The notes beneath the pieces are model-generated. The model saw only the letters and a program-made list of their open reading frames with translations. It did not search any database and was not told the origin of the DNA. The translations under genes were made by a program, and so were the position numbers. Shown in pieces: positions 1-11,217 of a stretch of 64,000 nucleotides of DNA. How positions within the stretch are numbered: the first letter of the stretch is position 1; the number at the start of each line of letters is the position of its first letter. The DNA comes from Gerris lacustris (Eukaryota; Arthropoda; Insecta; Hemiptera; Gerridae): assembly GCA_951217055.1 (NCBI GenBank), contig OX578282.1, positions 46,372,329-46,436,328 of the forward strand, written 5' to 3'.

Positions 1-750
1 TTTTACTTAGTTGTTGAACTTAATTATTTTTATAATTATGGTAAATCAAACAACTTGCGTTTTAATCAACCAGTAAACCTTAACTCTCATACTTATTGTG
101 TTATTTATTTATACTTCTTGTATGTGTTGTGAGTCATAGAAGGCTACGAAACTTTTAAGTGAGAAATATAAGAAAATCAAACATGCTTTCACTCCATCAT
201 TATTTGAATATGAACAATTCAAATTTTGACAATAAACTACACTGTTCGACTAATGATTGAATACCACTATTCACAATAAGGGGATCAATCCTTTAGAATG
301 CTGACCATAAAAAAAAACTTCGCTTGTTTATAGTTAGACCTAAAACATCCAAGATGAATTTGCAGCTATTAACTTCATTATGAATGAACTTAAAATGCAA
401 AATGCAAAAATTTGAAATAAAAAAAATCTTTCTTATGTTAATAAATATTAATATTTAAAGCGAATAATATTTCAAAAGATAAACGATTTTTTTTTATGAA
501 ATAAAAGAAAATGAATTAAAATATGAAAGAAAAGGTATTATTCTTTTTAGTTTAGAATTTCTCTACATGGACCCCCCCCCCCCCCAAGCCGCGCTCCTTC
601 TTAGTTGTGAGCCACCCCTTTAATCCTATGCATTGCATGACATTATAATAATAAATACATCAAAAACATCTACTTTATTATTCTTTATTCTTACTCTATA
701 ATATCTTGTGTATATATTTAGAGTATTGCAATACTCTAATTGAGTTTGAT
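1..750. other. AT-rich stretch, no gene seen
   Basis: No open frame with protein-like composition and no recognisable repeat. The only notable feature is a run of 14 C at 572-585 in otherwise AT-rich DNA. Poly-C runs recur in the window (14702, 15440, 24540, 41317, 46751). Confidence 0.6.
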
Positions 751-1650
751 GTATTTGGGTCATTTTCAAAAAAAGTGACACTTTCACAGTGCGCAAGTTA
801 AAAAAATTAATTACTTGCACTCCTTATAATTAAAAAATCTACAGCCCCACAAACATTTTTCTATAGATTAAATTCGTCATTTTCGTGTAGTCAGATTCTT
901 GAATATCCTTTTTAGTTGTTTTGTTTTTTTAGTTGGCTTAGTATTATCAAACTGTCACCTTTTTTTTTTGAAAATGTCCCTCAAACTATTTTATCATTCC
1001 CAACATTAGAGGAGCACGACACTTGTCACGATTCACGATAGTTACCCAGGAACAAGATAGATGTCACATTAGTTACCCAGCGTACTACATGTCACGATAG
1101 TTACTAAAAAAAATTTATTTAAATAGATTGTTTTTTAAAATAAAAAAACTTCGTCCTTACCATAGAGTTGAGTGTACTATGACTTATTTAGGAAATTAAA
1201 TCTAATTAGCAAACAAAAATTTCTATGACCAGGAACTTTAATTAAATGAACTTAAACGGTAACTATCGTGACAAAATTATAATTAATTAATTTTTTCACA
1301 AATTAAAACTAATGTAAGAAATGTCCTGAGTAGACAATAATATTGATTTGAGTCTGTGTGACGATTTCCAATCGTCGTTTGGTGGTAAATATAATTTTGC
1401 AAATCGGTAAGTTGAAAAAAATTTCGGTAACTACTGTGACAAAAAAAACTTGATTTTTATTATTTAAAAATTGACAAAAAATAGTAAAACTTAAAATTTT
1501 CGCGACCCACATACAAATATTCTTGTTGTATAGATGTTCAGCATCAAAATAAAGCACTAGCTGATTCAAAATCTGAAAAATAAATTTTGGGCATAAAGGT
1601 TTGCTCAGAATATTGTCAAAGTGTCACTTTTTTGAAAATGACCCATATAC
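751..1650. mobile_element. Inverted-repeat element, about 0.9 kb, non-coding
   Basis: The left end (TGGGTCATTTTC... from 756, preceded by GTATT) is matched by its reverse complement at 1618-1645 (followed by ATATAC). This gives inverted ends of about 31 bp with one A-run length difference and one substitution. Inside, the motif GTCACGATAGTTAC occurs in direct orientation at about 1025-1105 (three or four variants) and inverted at about 1256-1271 and 1424-1440, so the interior is also partly mirrored. No transposase frame is present. A target duplication is not clear, so the superfamily is not assigned. Confidence 0.6.
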
Positions 1651-1651
1651 A

Positions 1652-2600
1652 CGTTAGGGTTTCCTTTGTTGTTAAAATATTTTTGTAAAACAATAAATAA
1701 TAATTTACCAATTTTGATAATATTTTAATTACGCTTATCGTTACAAAGAGTCTCGAACATAGACTTGAACATATTTTTATGAAATCGGGTAGACATATTT
1801 ACCAAAATCGAGAAATCGATTTTAAGTATACATTATTATTTCACGTGAAACCCTCTATTATTTAAAAAAAAAAAGAAAAAAAGTTTGATGATTTTAATAA
1901 ATTTACATATAAATCAAAAGTTGTCTTAAACACACATTAAAGAGAGATCAATAAAAATAAATTAATTATATGATTCCGTATATAACTTGTTCTTATTTTT
2001 AGGTCATACGCTTGTACATGTATATTAAATTACTGTTTGTTTTAAATCAAATGCTCCAGTCTTTCTAAATTGGGTCTAATTTAGTTAATATCTTGTAAAA
2101 ACACGAACATTTAGATAAAGTGGGCATCATACACCGATCAAATAAATTATATAAATTCCAGGACCAAATTAAACAGGACTCAGGATCATATTTATGTTAC
2201 AAACCAAGAAGACGTCAATATCTATATTATAATATAATAAAAGTTTCATCTGTAAATTTATCAGAATAGTAGTAGAGTACTAAAAAGATTTGACTTATCA
2301 TGTTCATCTTCAATATTTTTAATCTGGTACAAATGCATTCTTGGAATATTTCTTCCTAGAGAGATAACGATTAAAGATAAAAATTATTACCTATAATTAT
2401 CTCGCTTCTGCGTAATGACCTTTGAGGTTAAATAATGTCTTAATGTTTATACTCAAACAACTTCGCACTTAAATGAACATCGTTAATTTAAATGCAATTC
2501 TAAGAAAATGTGAAAAATAAATAATTATATAGTAAAGAAAGTTCTGGGTTATCTTTCGTCTGTTCAGAAGGTTAACAAAGCATGAACTACTTAACACATT
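1652..2600. other. AT-rich stretch, no gene seen
   Basis: Very AT-rich with short A and T runs. No coding potential or convincing repeat was found on either strand. Confidence 0.55.
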
Positions 2601-2603
2601 TTT

Positions 2604-2804
2604 CTAAATTGAAAAAAACATTGAGTTAAGCCTCATCCGGATGGGTAAGTCAATTTTGAGGGTTATACAGCTGATTGAACGACTCACTAATCCTGTGTCA
2701 TCTGTTACATATGCAGTTTTATAAACCACTGCAGCCATTGGCAGGCCTAGGCTGAACCCTAAGTTTACCACGGGCTTTTGCAGCGCTACGGAGTTGGCCA
2801 TCAA
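2604..2804 (-). CDS. Uncharacterised 66-codon open frame, doubtful
   Basis: The frame opens with two Met codons and continues MANSVALQKPVVNLGFSLG..., with less AT-biased codon use than its surroundings. I do not recognise the protein. There is no signal peptide, zinc motif or catalytic motif, and no obvious splice donor at the point where composition falls back to AT-rich. It could be a host exon fragment, a decayed transposon piece, or chance. Its only support is base composition and the ATG context. Confidence 0.15.
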   Translation of the reverse strand: MMANSVALQKPVVNLGFSLGLPMAAVVYKTAYVTDDTGLVSRSISCITLKIDLPIRMRLNSMFFSI

Positions 2805-3040
2805 ATTTTAGTTCTGTGAGATTTGATAAAACTTTTAGTATATATGAAATTGGTGATCCCACAGAACATTATAATTAATTACCAACACGCACTCCCACGA
2901 AATCATTTAGATTACATGAATTTTTCCAGTACGCTCAACACTCCCTTATAATACAATCCTTATGGTTGATCCCTTCACATTTTAATGAACTTAAGCGGAG
3001 TTGATCAGAACCGAAATAGTAAACATAAGAAGCAATTTAA

Positions 3041-3315
3041 AAGTTTCGAGATCCTTCAAATAAAGCCAATTTGTTATTTATCACTAATTAATGGATGGTC
3101 AAAGACTTAATAAATAAAAAAATTGTTTGCCTGAGTAGCTAGGGGAAAGATGCTATGGTCTCAAAACTCCGCAACTTAAAAGTTTTGTGAATTCTGCGAA
3201 TAAAGCCAATTTGTGATATATCACTAATTAACGGATCACGGTCACAGACTTAATAAATAAAGAATTTTAGCCTGAGTAGCTAGGGGAAAGATTTTGTGAT
3301 CTCAAAACTCCTAAA
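3041..3315. repeat. Two-copy tandem duplication, unit about 138 bp
   Basis: Units at about 3041-3178 and 3179-3315 share AATAAAGCCAATTTGT, TATCACTAATTAA, AGACTTAATAAATAAA and GCCTGAGTAGCTAGGGG, then TCTCAAAACTCC. They have diverged by substitutions and small indels, so the duplication is not recent. No coding content. Confidence 0.75.
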
Positions 3316-3448
3316 ATTTCTCCCACCAAAAAACTGCTCCCTTTTTATAGAATAAAAAAATCGGTACGACTAACTTGAACAAAACTTTCTATTTTATATA
3401 AAAGGCTGAATTTAAATCCAGTAATACCTAATTTAGTATAGCTACAGT

Positions 3449-3809
3449 ATATGGGGCCCCTACTAGATATCGCAAGTCGGTACTATCGATTGTTATAATG
3501 ACGTCATATATCGATATAATCAAATAATGCGTAAATTGGCGAAATTTTACACGTTTTAACAAAAATGTGTTTGTTTTGTGTTTGAATTAATTTCTTTTAA
3601 CCTTAATTATGTTTGCCCAGGAATTTTCAATTGCCACTCCGCACCGCTTCGCGGTGGCTCATTTCTGAAGAAAAACAACCCTCCTACATATAGACCAGGC
3701 AGAGGTCCACATCGAAGTACAAAAGAGTTTAACAGACAAGATATATCGATATATAAAGTCTTAAAAGCGGTCGATAGTGAGATAACGTGTTATCAGAAGG
3801 GCCCCATAT
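3449..3809. repeat. Palindromic repeat with 11-bp inverted ends
   Basis: ATATGGGGCCC at 3449-3459 is matched by GGGCCCCATAT at 3799-3809. The left part (CTACTAGATATCGCAAG, then CTATCGATTGTTATAATGAC) recurs at 7009-7075, so it is an interspersed repeat. A small GC hairpin (CACCGCTTCGCGGTG) lies at about 3641. An open frame crosses this element and the next, but it has no protein-like features. Confidence 0.5.
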
Positions 3810-3817
3810 TTTGTAGT

Positions 3818-3935
3818 TTTGCCGAATTGGTAAATAAAAATCGTCAAAACCGTTACCGAGAAATTGTTTCAGAGATTCTGGGGGATAGCACCCCTAAGTT
3901 TAGAGCTAAAATCATTTGTCGATTATGCCTCAATG
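3818..3935 (-). repeat. Diverged fragment of repeat family A
   Basis: AATCGTCAAAACCG, GAGAAATTGTTTCAGAGATT and TTTAGAGCTAAAAT correspond in order to the middle of the full-length family A copies at 30220-30340. It has neither family A end. Confidence 0.6.
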
Positions 3936-4148
3936 TTTAATTTATATCATCATGGAGGGCCAAATACAAATAAATGTGGACAAATACAAAACTAACCATC
4001 ACTGGACGCTAACATAAACTTTACTCTTTACAATGAAGAGGAACCTTTCTCTAACTTCATCAGAAGACTAGAGCTTTTCACGGAACTTGAAAGAATAAAA
4101 TCTACTATGTTAAAAATCTTGATATTTTTACATGCTTTAAATCTAGCG

Positions 4149-4200
4149 TTAAGCGTCCACACTGGACGCGCATTCGTAAACAGGGGTTTGCAAACGTTTG
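4149..4200. repeat. GC-richer fragment related to the 5228-5413 element
   Basis: GCGTCCACACTGGACGCGCA followed by a variant of GTTTGCAAACGTTTG matches the inner part of the GC-rich inverted-repeat element at 5343-5376. It is a single end only. Confidence 0.5.
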
Positions 4201-4470
4201 TCCTTGTTCCCAGTTATTTTTCATTATTTTCTTGCAAACTACATCATCAAGTACTAAATAAAACTATATTGCACTTGCATTAACTTTGTAATATGGTTCT
4301 ATCAAAACGCGGTATAAGCGCCGGCTTATTTATTATCATTGATGAGTTAGTAAAACATGGCAATAGTAAAAGGAGACGAAGAGTCTGTACGTAAAAAAAA
4401 AATTCTCCTCGATCATCCCTGATTTTAGATACTTATTTCTAAAAAAAATAAAACGCCAAAACATATAAAA

Positions 4471-5155
4471 ATTTTATACAAATAGAAATCTGTACTTTTA
4501 ATGGAAAAAAGATAAATATCAATGTAATATTTCGTCTTATGAGGGCCCATTGGAGGCTCGGGCCCATAGGCCTGTATACCTTAAGTAATAAGCTTGGAAG
4601 CAATATAATTATTTAAAAAAATAGTATGCCACATTTTTGGACTTTTATGTCATATATATATGTATCTATTTATCTGGTTATTTTTAATCTTGGATTTACA
4701 TAAACTCATCTCTAGTTTCATCAATCACTATTTATTAATTAGTATATATTATTAATTATAATATGTATAGTTATTTGATGCTATAATAATAAATAATACG
4801 AATGAAAAAAATATACATTTCCCGGGTTAATTTTATACTAATAGAAATCTGTTTTTTTGGTGAAAAAAAGATAAATATTCCCCCGTAGGAGGCATAAAGC
4901 CCATAGGAGGCTCGTGCCCGTGGGCCTGTGCCTATAGTAATAAGCTTGGAAGCAATATAAAATTATTTAAACAAATAGTATGACGCATTTTTGAACTATA
5001 TGTCATCTTATCTATATATTTATCTATTTAATCCGGTATTTTTAATCTTGGATTTACATCAACTCATCTCTAGTTTCAATTACTATTTATTAATTAGTAT
5101 ATATTATTAGTTATTATAAGGTTATTTGATGCTACAGTCACAAGTAATACGAAAG
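4471..5155. repeat. Two-copy tandem duplication, unit about 355 bp
   Basis: Copy 1 (about 4471-4825) and copy 2 (about 4831-5155) share, in order, TTTTATAC.AATAGAAATCTG, AAAAAGATAAATAT, TAATAAGCTTGGAAGCAATA, ATTTTTAATCTTGGATTTAC and TTATTAATTAGTATATATTA. The offset is about 352-360 bp. The copies differ by many small indels. No coding content. Confidence 0.75.
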
Positions 5156-5227
5156 AAAAAAAAAAATCTTTCTTGGCTTTCCATGTCCAAACATAGGCTG
5201 TTTGCGAATGCATAAGGAGTTTGCTCA

Positions 5228-5413
5228 AAAAGCGTCCACACCAAACGCGCACAAACAGCAAACATCCTCTGATGTACCGACTCCTATACCTGGAGCACCC
5301 GCGAACACAAACAAGCATTCGTTCGTGCGCGCGGTGCCGTCCACACCGGCCGCGCATCCCTGTTTGCAAACGTTTACAAACACGATGAGCGGCCGGTGTG
5401 GACGCGGCTTTAC
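5228..5413. mobile_element. GC-rich short inverted-repeat element (MITE-like)
   Basis: The left end AAAGCGTCCACACC is matched by the right-end reverse complement of GGTGTGGACGCGGCTTT. A further GTCCACACCGGCCGCGCAT copy lies inside. GC content is far above the surroundings, which produces long overlapping open frames on both strands; I read these as a composition effect. Neither a target duplication nor a superfamily can be assigned. Confidence 0.5.
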
Positions 5414-7008
5414 ACCAAAAGACTTAACTGCTACACCAGAACACCAAATAAACATTTACCTTAGATTTTAGATGCACGGACTTGGTAGAAGTATTGAACA
5501 ACTACGTGGATCTAAATCACAGCTTATGGATGGCTCAGTATATTAACTCATATAAAGAACACAGAAATCAGAGGAAACCTTAATAGAAGTGATGATGAAA
5601 CACATCGACGACGAAAAACGTATCGGACGAAAAAACATATCGGTGACGATAATACACATCTTTTTAAAATATTCTCGGGAACTCCGAAAAAATACGCGAT
5701 GTCTCACTTTCCTGCGAACTTAAACACAAAACGCACAAAAGGATCGTAAAACAATAATAAAAATCGACACAAGGTAAATACCGTTAAAGAAATATATATC
5801 AATTATTTAAATACTAAAAACTTTAAAGAAGATAATGAACTGTGTCAAAGTGGAATAAATCTGTGAAGAGAAAAAGGGTTATGAAAAAACAAAACATGTC
5901 TGCTCAGTTTATCCAACATTCAGGACTAAAATATTTCTTACTTTAAACTACTTCTTACTTTAACTATTTTATTTATTATTCTTATTATTATTAATTATAA
6001 TAATTTCATTTATATCAGAACTTTAATAAGATAATTAAGTGTATAATTTATTATACTAATGTTGTATATATGTAATTTATACATAAATATTTATATAAAT
6101 ATAGATGGGTTGGCAACCTGATTTGAACTATCTTCACGTTCTAGATTTTTCTACATGACGTCACAACGGCAATCTAATTTACATTTTTTATTTTTAAAAA
6201 TACCTAATCTGTTACGATTAATTAAAATGTTATAATTATCTTTTGTTTTTAATGGCGTGAATATTATAAAATCATTTTTCGATTTATTAATGTATCATAA
6301 TGTGACGATTTATAAATTTAAAAGTATATTGCTTTTAACTTGACTAATCTTAGAGCTATGGTTATTTTTTGTAAATATCGAGCCTGTTCGTCTGATTAAC
6401 CTGATGTATGAAGACATTTTTATACACGTATGTAAATACTTATACATATTATATATATATATATTTTTTTTATTTAAAAAAATATTTTAAATTTATCTAG
6501 TTTTTAAACTAAAGCAATAAGATGTGTGATAAAGAATATAGATGTAAAATTATTTATCGATAATTCATTAGAAGAAGAGAAGGTTAAATATACGATTTAA
6601 AGGGAGTCGGCCATTTCTTTTTAAAAACTTTTAATGTTTTGGCTTATCTTTGGAAGGAGACCTAATTATTACTCTCATTTGTCCCCATTTTCCAGTGTGA
6701 AACTCGTCTCACCCATTTTAAGGTCGAATTAAATTTATTGGTGATTGGAAAATTAATAATCTTTGTCATCTCTCTCATTTATTACAAACATGATTATTAA
6801 GATAGGAATAACGGTTACATGTGTGGCAATGTCAATGTTAAATGTTACTTATAAATAATTCAGTCTTAAAATATAGTTCTTAGATTATTGTTAAATACAT
6901 AGTATACACATGTAAATCAAGATAAATCAATTAATTTATTTTATGTTAAGTACTATAAACAATATGATAAACATAAAAATTTGGTAGAACTACAGTGTAT
7001 TGTTTCTC
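5414..7008. other. AT-rich stretch, no gene seen
   Basis: No protein-like frame and no repeat recognised, apart from a short AT dinucleotide run near 6450-6465. Confidence 0.5.
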
Positions 7009-7076
7009 TACTAGATATCGCAAGTATCGTTTCTATCGATTGTTATAATGACGTCATATATCGATATATTCAAATA
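7009..7076. repeat. Second copy of the short repeat seen at 3460-3534
   Basis: CTACTAGATATCGCAAG and CTATCGATTGTTATAATGAC recur here in the same order and orientation as at 3460-3534. The GGGCCC palindromic end of the first copy is absent. Confidence 0.7.
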
Positions 7077-7748
7077 ATGCATGATTTTAATGTTCTTAAA
7101 TCTTTTATATTGATTTTAATTTTTTGTGGCTGGCTGGCTGGCTGATGGCCGACTTCAAAATCTTTGGAGTCCTAATTAACCCTTATCCAGTCATCCAATC
7201 GAGCTGAAACTTAGTACATAGCTTATAGACTGTATATCAATACAAAAAGTGTCACCCACCCACACACACACACTGATTAACGACGTTGCTTATGAAAACT
7301 CAATAATTGTGACTTTTGTGAAACTTTTCATAGCTTTATTTGTAAACAAACAACTTGCCGATGACTCATAGAACCAAAATGCATAAATATAAAGGATTTA
7401 TAATAAAAACTTTGAATTTATGGGTTAGTATTATTTAATGTGTGAGGCATAACCCCTTGGTCCAACGAACGGCTAATTGGCAATCTCTGGTGCTGTTCAA
7501 GGTGGTTAGGCTTCTAGGTGATTGAATTATTTTGTGTCGTCGATATAGTGTCGAGATTAACGGCATTAATTTATTTATAAATATTTTTATTGGGAAAAGC
7601 AAGGTTAGAGGCAGGATAAACTATGTCAGATTATGCATTTAAAAATATGATGCTGGTAAACATGTATAAAATACCTGATATAATCCCCCAAAAAAGACAT
7701 TGTTTCTCAATGAAAATACACAATAAGAAAATATATATTAAAGCTTTT

Positions 7749-7787
7749 GCCCCCTGACAAAATCGAGAGTACATCCTGTCAGGGGGC
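7749..7787. repeat. GC-rich hairpin, perfect 11-bp stem
   Basis: GCCCCCTGACA at 7749-7759 pairs perfectly with TGTCAGGGGGC at 7777-7787 across a 17-nt loop. The stem is unusually GC-rich for this neighbourhood. It could be the remains of a small DNA transposon or a structured RNA. I do not recognise it. Confidence 0.6.
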
Positions 7788-9794
7788 ACAAAATGAATAA
7801 CCCTCGATGTACAGCATGAAGCTGATCCAGCTGAGATATATTTACAGGCGGAACGCTGTCACATTCCTTCATGTCAGAATTAATAAAAAAGAAAGCGGAA
7901 ATTAATTTTGATCATTCTATTGTTTTATATTAAAGCGATTTTTTTTGTTTAACCGCAATCCCATCTTATGCAGGCCGTCACCAGTCTGTTTTACCCACAA
8001 AAGTCCTTCTCTCTATTATAGTTTTCTCTTTCGGCGTATGTTTTGTTCGCTTTTCTGTTTGTTTTCCAATCCCCTTTCATAACGCCCACAACAAAACTTA
8101 CTTTTCAAGATTTTTTGTAGTAATTTCTACAAAAATACCCTCCTTTTTTCCCCTTTAATTTACAGTTCATTGAGTTTGTATTTAAAATGTCATCGTAAAG
8201 TTGGAAACATTATGGGTACTGAATGGTTCAAACTTCAAATTGAACAATAGTCCACTTCCCCTTGTGCAGTTCACCCTCTGTACTCATCTAGTCCAAAACT
8301 TTATGCACCCTTGCCTAATTGTATTAGAGGACCTCGTGCGCCCTTGCCCGTGTTAAACTGCGCAACCCCTTGTCCACGTGCGCAAGCTGCTCTTCAGAAC
8401 TTCACCCCTTGGCAAAACGTTTTCACACTAAATTTCTTCAAATCCCCGTGACAAAACCCTTCTTTTTGTGATCCAATCTGCCAAAAGTAATAAACTTAAT
8501 TTGTACCATTATTTTCTCTTTTTTTTCTCAAATCCGTAGAGGTGTTAAAAAAATATATATATATATATAGTACTACCATAAAAAGAGAAGAAATAATTCA
8601 AACATTTTTCTTTACATTTATTTTTTTATTATTGTTATACTATTTTTTACGACGTCGTAAATTTAAAACTTTTATGGCTAAATTTTTTTTGATGAAAAAT
8701 TAATTTAATCCTTTCACATTTTATACGTTAAGAACTTAACTTAATTATTATTTTTATTTATTATATGAAAAGCTGAATTCATATCGTAATAATACATAAT
8801 ATATCGCATTTAATACATATCGTATATAAAATAATACAAAATAAAGATCTACATTAAACATTTGAGTAGCGAGACATTACCACAATAAATTATGAGAAGG
8901 GTTTTATTTACATTTGACTTACCTATACTACATATTTTGTTAGTATTTTTTCTAATTTATATATTTTTCTTTTTTCCTTTTATTTGTGACCCTACCTTAA
9001 AGAAATGTGTTTCACTGAAATTAATTTGAGTCTTTGCTTCCGCAGTTTTACTGAAAAAGGCAAAGGTATACTGATTTTAATTATGGAGTTTTTAACGTGA
9101 TCGTTGAAAAATAAATTAGTCTTTCTAGTTTGAAAGGTTAATTCTTAGAAAAAAGGATGTTATTTTGCTTTTTTAACTGTTGAATTGTTACTTCCTGCCT
9201 CCCTCTTTATTCACTAAGAACCTTCCATTTTAAATCGACACTCTTCTATTACCTCACATGTAATCCACCTAATTAATTTGTATATACTTTCTTGGAAATT
9301 TGTTGTGGTAGTGTTAAAACTAAAGATGGAAGTTAAAAATGAGGGGAGAAATGATTTAAATAGGTAAACTATTTAAGATTTAGTCTATCGTTACGCATTT
9401 ATTTAGTAAAGAACTAATTTAATTTTACCAATGTTGTGATTTTTTAGTTATCTATAACTACATATCAAATTTATGTTCCGCCATCGTTACATATATAAAT
9501 GGTTAATTATTTTACGGACATTGTGCTGCTTTTTTAAATAGCTTGGTGATATATTTTAACATTGTGGTTACTGAATCATTGTCCAAATTCAAAAAAATAT
9601 TACTATTTTGTTAAGACATAAAAAACGAGACCGTGTTTGTTTTTGTTTATTTTTTTAAGCGCTTTATTCAGTTACAATATGATTTTTTTTTTTTAAATCA
9701 AGTTGTTATTTATAATTGTGTCAAGTTAACAATATTACGGCAGAAGATTTCCTCAATCCATCCACTAAATGTTTACAATCAACAGTAAGAACAT
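7788..9794. other. AT-rich stretch, no gene seen
   Basis: Slightly less AT-rich between about 8200 and 8470, but without a supported open frame. A short (TA)n lies near 8550-8569. Nothing else recognised. Confidence 0.5.
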
Positions 9795-10368
9795 AGTAAA
9801 ATAGACTGCCAATTAGTGTGGCACATATAGCTTCCTCACATCCTATCATGTTCTTTGTTTTATTAACGTTATATTACTTTATTGTTTATTATGTAAAAAC
9901 AATAGTTTTTAGCGATCTTTAACACTTCATAGCGGTGTCGCTGTGGATTTTACAAAAAAATTGTATTTGAACAAAATGTTTGTCTCATTAAATAGATGAA
10001 GTTTGATTTTTTTTCCCGACCTAAAATTCCAATTTTAAATTTGAAGTTCACGTTTACATGAGCGTTGCGCTTGAACGCTTTCAAACGATGGATAACGTTG
10101 TCCAACGAACTCGTCCTGGGCGTTGATAAAATGAACATTTTACCAAGAACGTCTATCAAATTTCATCGAAATCGGTTGACATTTACTCAAGTTATCGTCG
10201 CATGTTTCATTATTCGTGGACACACAGACCGACAGACACGAGACCAAAAATGTTCCCTGATTTCTGAAACGGATTTCTGTTTTGGAATTATTAAAATCGG
10301 AGACATAAAACTTTTTCGTTCTCAAAAGTGAACACAATGCTTCCGTTACCTTCGGTAAGCTCGGAAGC
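9795..10368 (+). mobile_element. Repeat family D/E, most complete copy
   Basis: It begins with the E module (GACTGCCAATTAGTGTGGCA) and continues with the D module from about 9911 (AGCGATCTTT, CATAGCGGTGTCGCTG, ATTCCAATTTTAAATTTGAA). It then has the common arthropod-repeat passage 'TTTCATCGAAATCGGTTGAC...CAGACCGACAGACACG' and closes with a hairpin at 10339-10368 (GCTTCCG/CGGAAGC with inner TTACC/GGTAA). D modules recur at 27619, 28996 and 32130, and E modules at 26871, 36981, 37847 (inverted) and 61157. Non-coding. The 3' hairpin would fit a Helitron-like element, but the class is not proven. Confidence 0.6.
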
Positions 10369-10397
10369 ATTAATCTTAAAAACCAATATACATATGA

Positions 10398-10400
<3 letters not shown>

Positions 10401-10483
<83 letters not shown>
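10401..10483. repeat. (TA)n microsatellite
   Basis: About 83 bp of uninterrupted alternating TA, just 3' of the family D terminal hairpin. Confidence 0.95.
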
Positions 10484-10487
<4 letters not shown>

Positions 10488-11130
10488 CATTTCAGTGCAC
10501 AATTGAAATTAAACTCGATCAATCTAAGGGAAATCTGACTATATAATACATGGGGACTGTCACGTTTAGGGCCCTTATGAAGGATTTTATGAAACTATCT
10601 CCTTATGTAAATTATATTATATTTTCCAGAACAGCTTTCGACTTCCATAATACATTCCATCATTAGGGCCGAATATGAGTGACATAGAGGCAGTGTATGT
10701 ATTAAGAGGATGGCATGTCTATATTATGTGAAAGACCAGTGCAGGTAATGATTTCCCATTTAAATGTTGACACACCTTCCTCTACTTATTATTTGTAATT
10801 ATTATGTATTAACTAATGGTAGTCGTATATATATATATAAAAAAATATATTTTACGTAAAGTGACAGTTCTCTTAAAATCTTGCCTAAGATACAAAGATT
10901 TTTAGGTTTTTTAACTTAAAAATTAATATATGAACAAAATTTTTCAAGACAAGAAGTTTAGGCTCTGCGATTTATTTTACATTAAGGCTTCTTATTTTCT
11001 TAGAATTTTTTGGCATGCGCTAGTAAGCAGATTCAATAGGTATATACGAGTATACGGATTGGTATATACAGATCGTATATGGACTAATTGTGTATATCCT
11101 TTTTAAATATTTAAATAAAAAAAATAATTA
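10484..11130. other. AT-rich stretch, no gene seen
   Basis: No supported coding frame or repeat. Confidence 0.5.
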
Positions 11131-11217
11131 TATATTATATTATAAATATTATATTATAAATATTATATTATAAATATTATATTATAAATATTATATTATA
11201 AATATTATATTATAAAT
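11131..11217. repeat. Tandem repeat, 14-bp unit, about six copies
   Basis: Unit TATTATATTATAAA repeats head to tail almost perfectly. Confidence 0.9.

Noticed and set aside
5094..5471. Overlapping 76-91-codon frames on both strands
   Set aside because: They follow the GC-rich inverted-repeat element. Long frames on both strands at one place are a composition effect.
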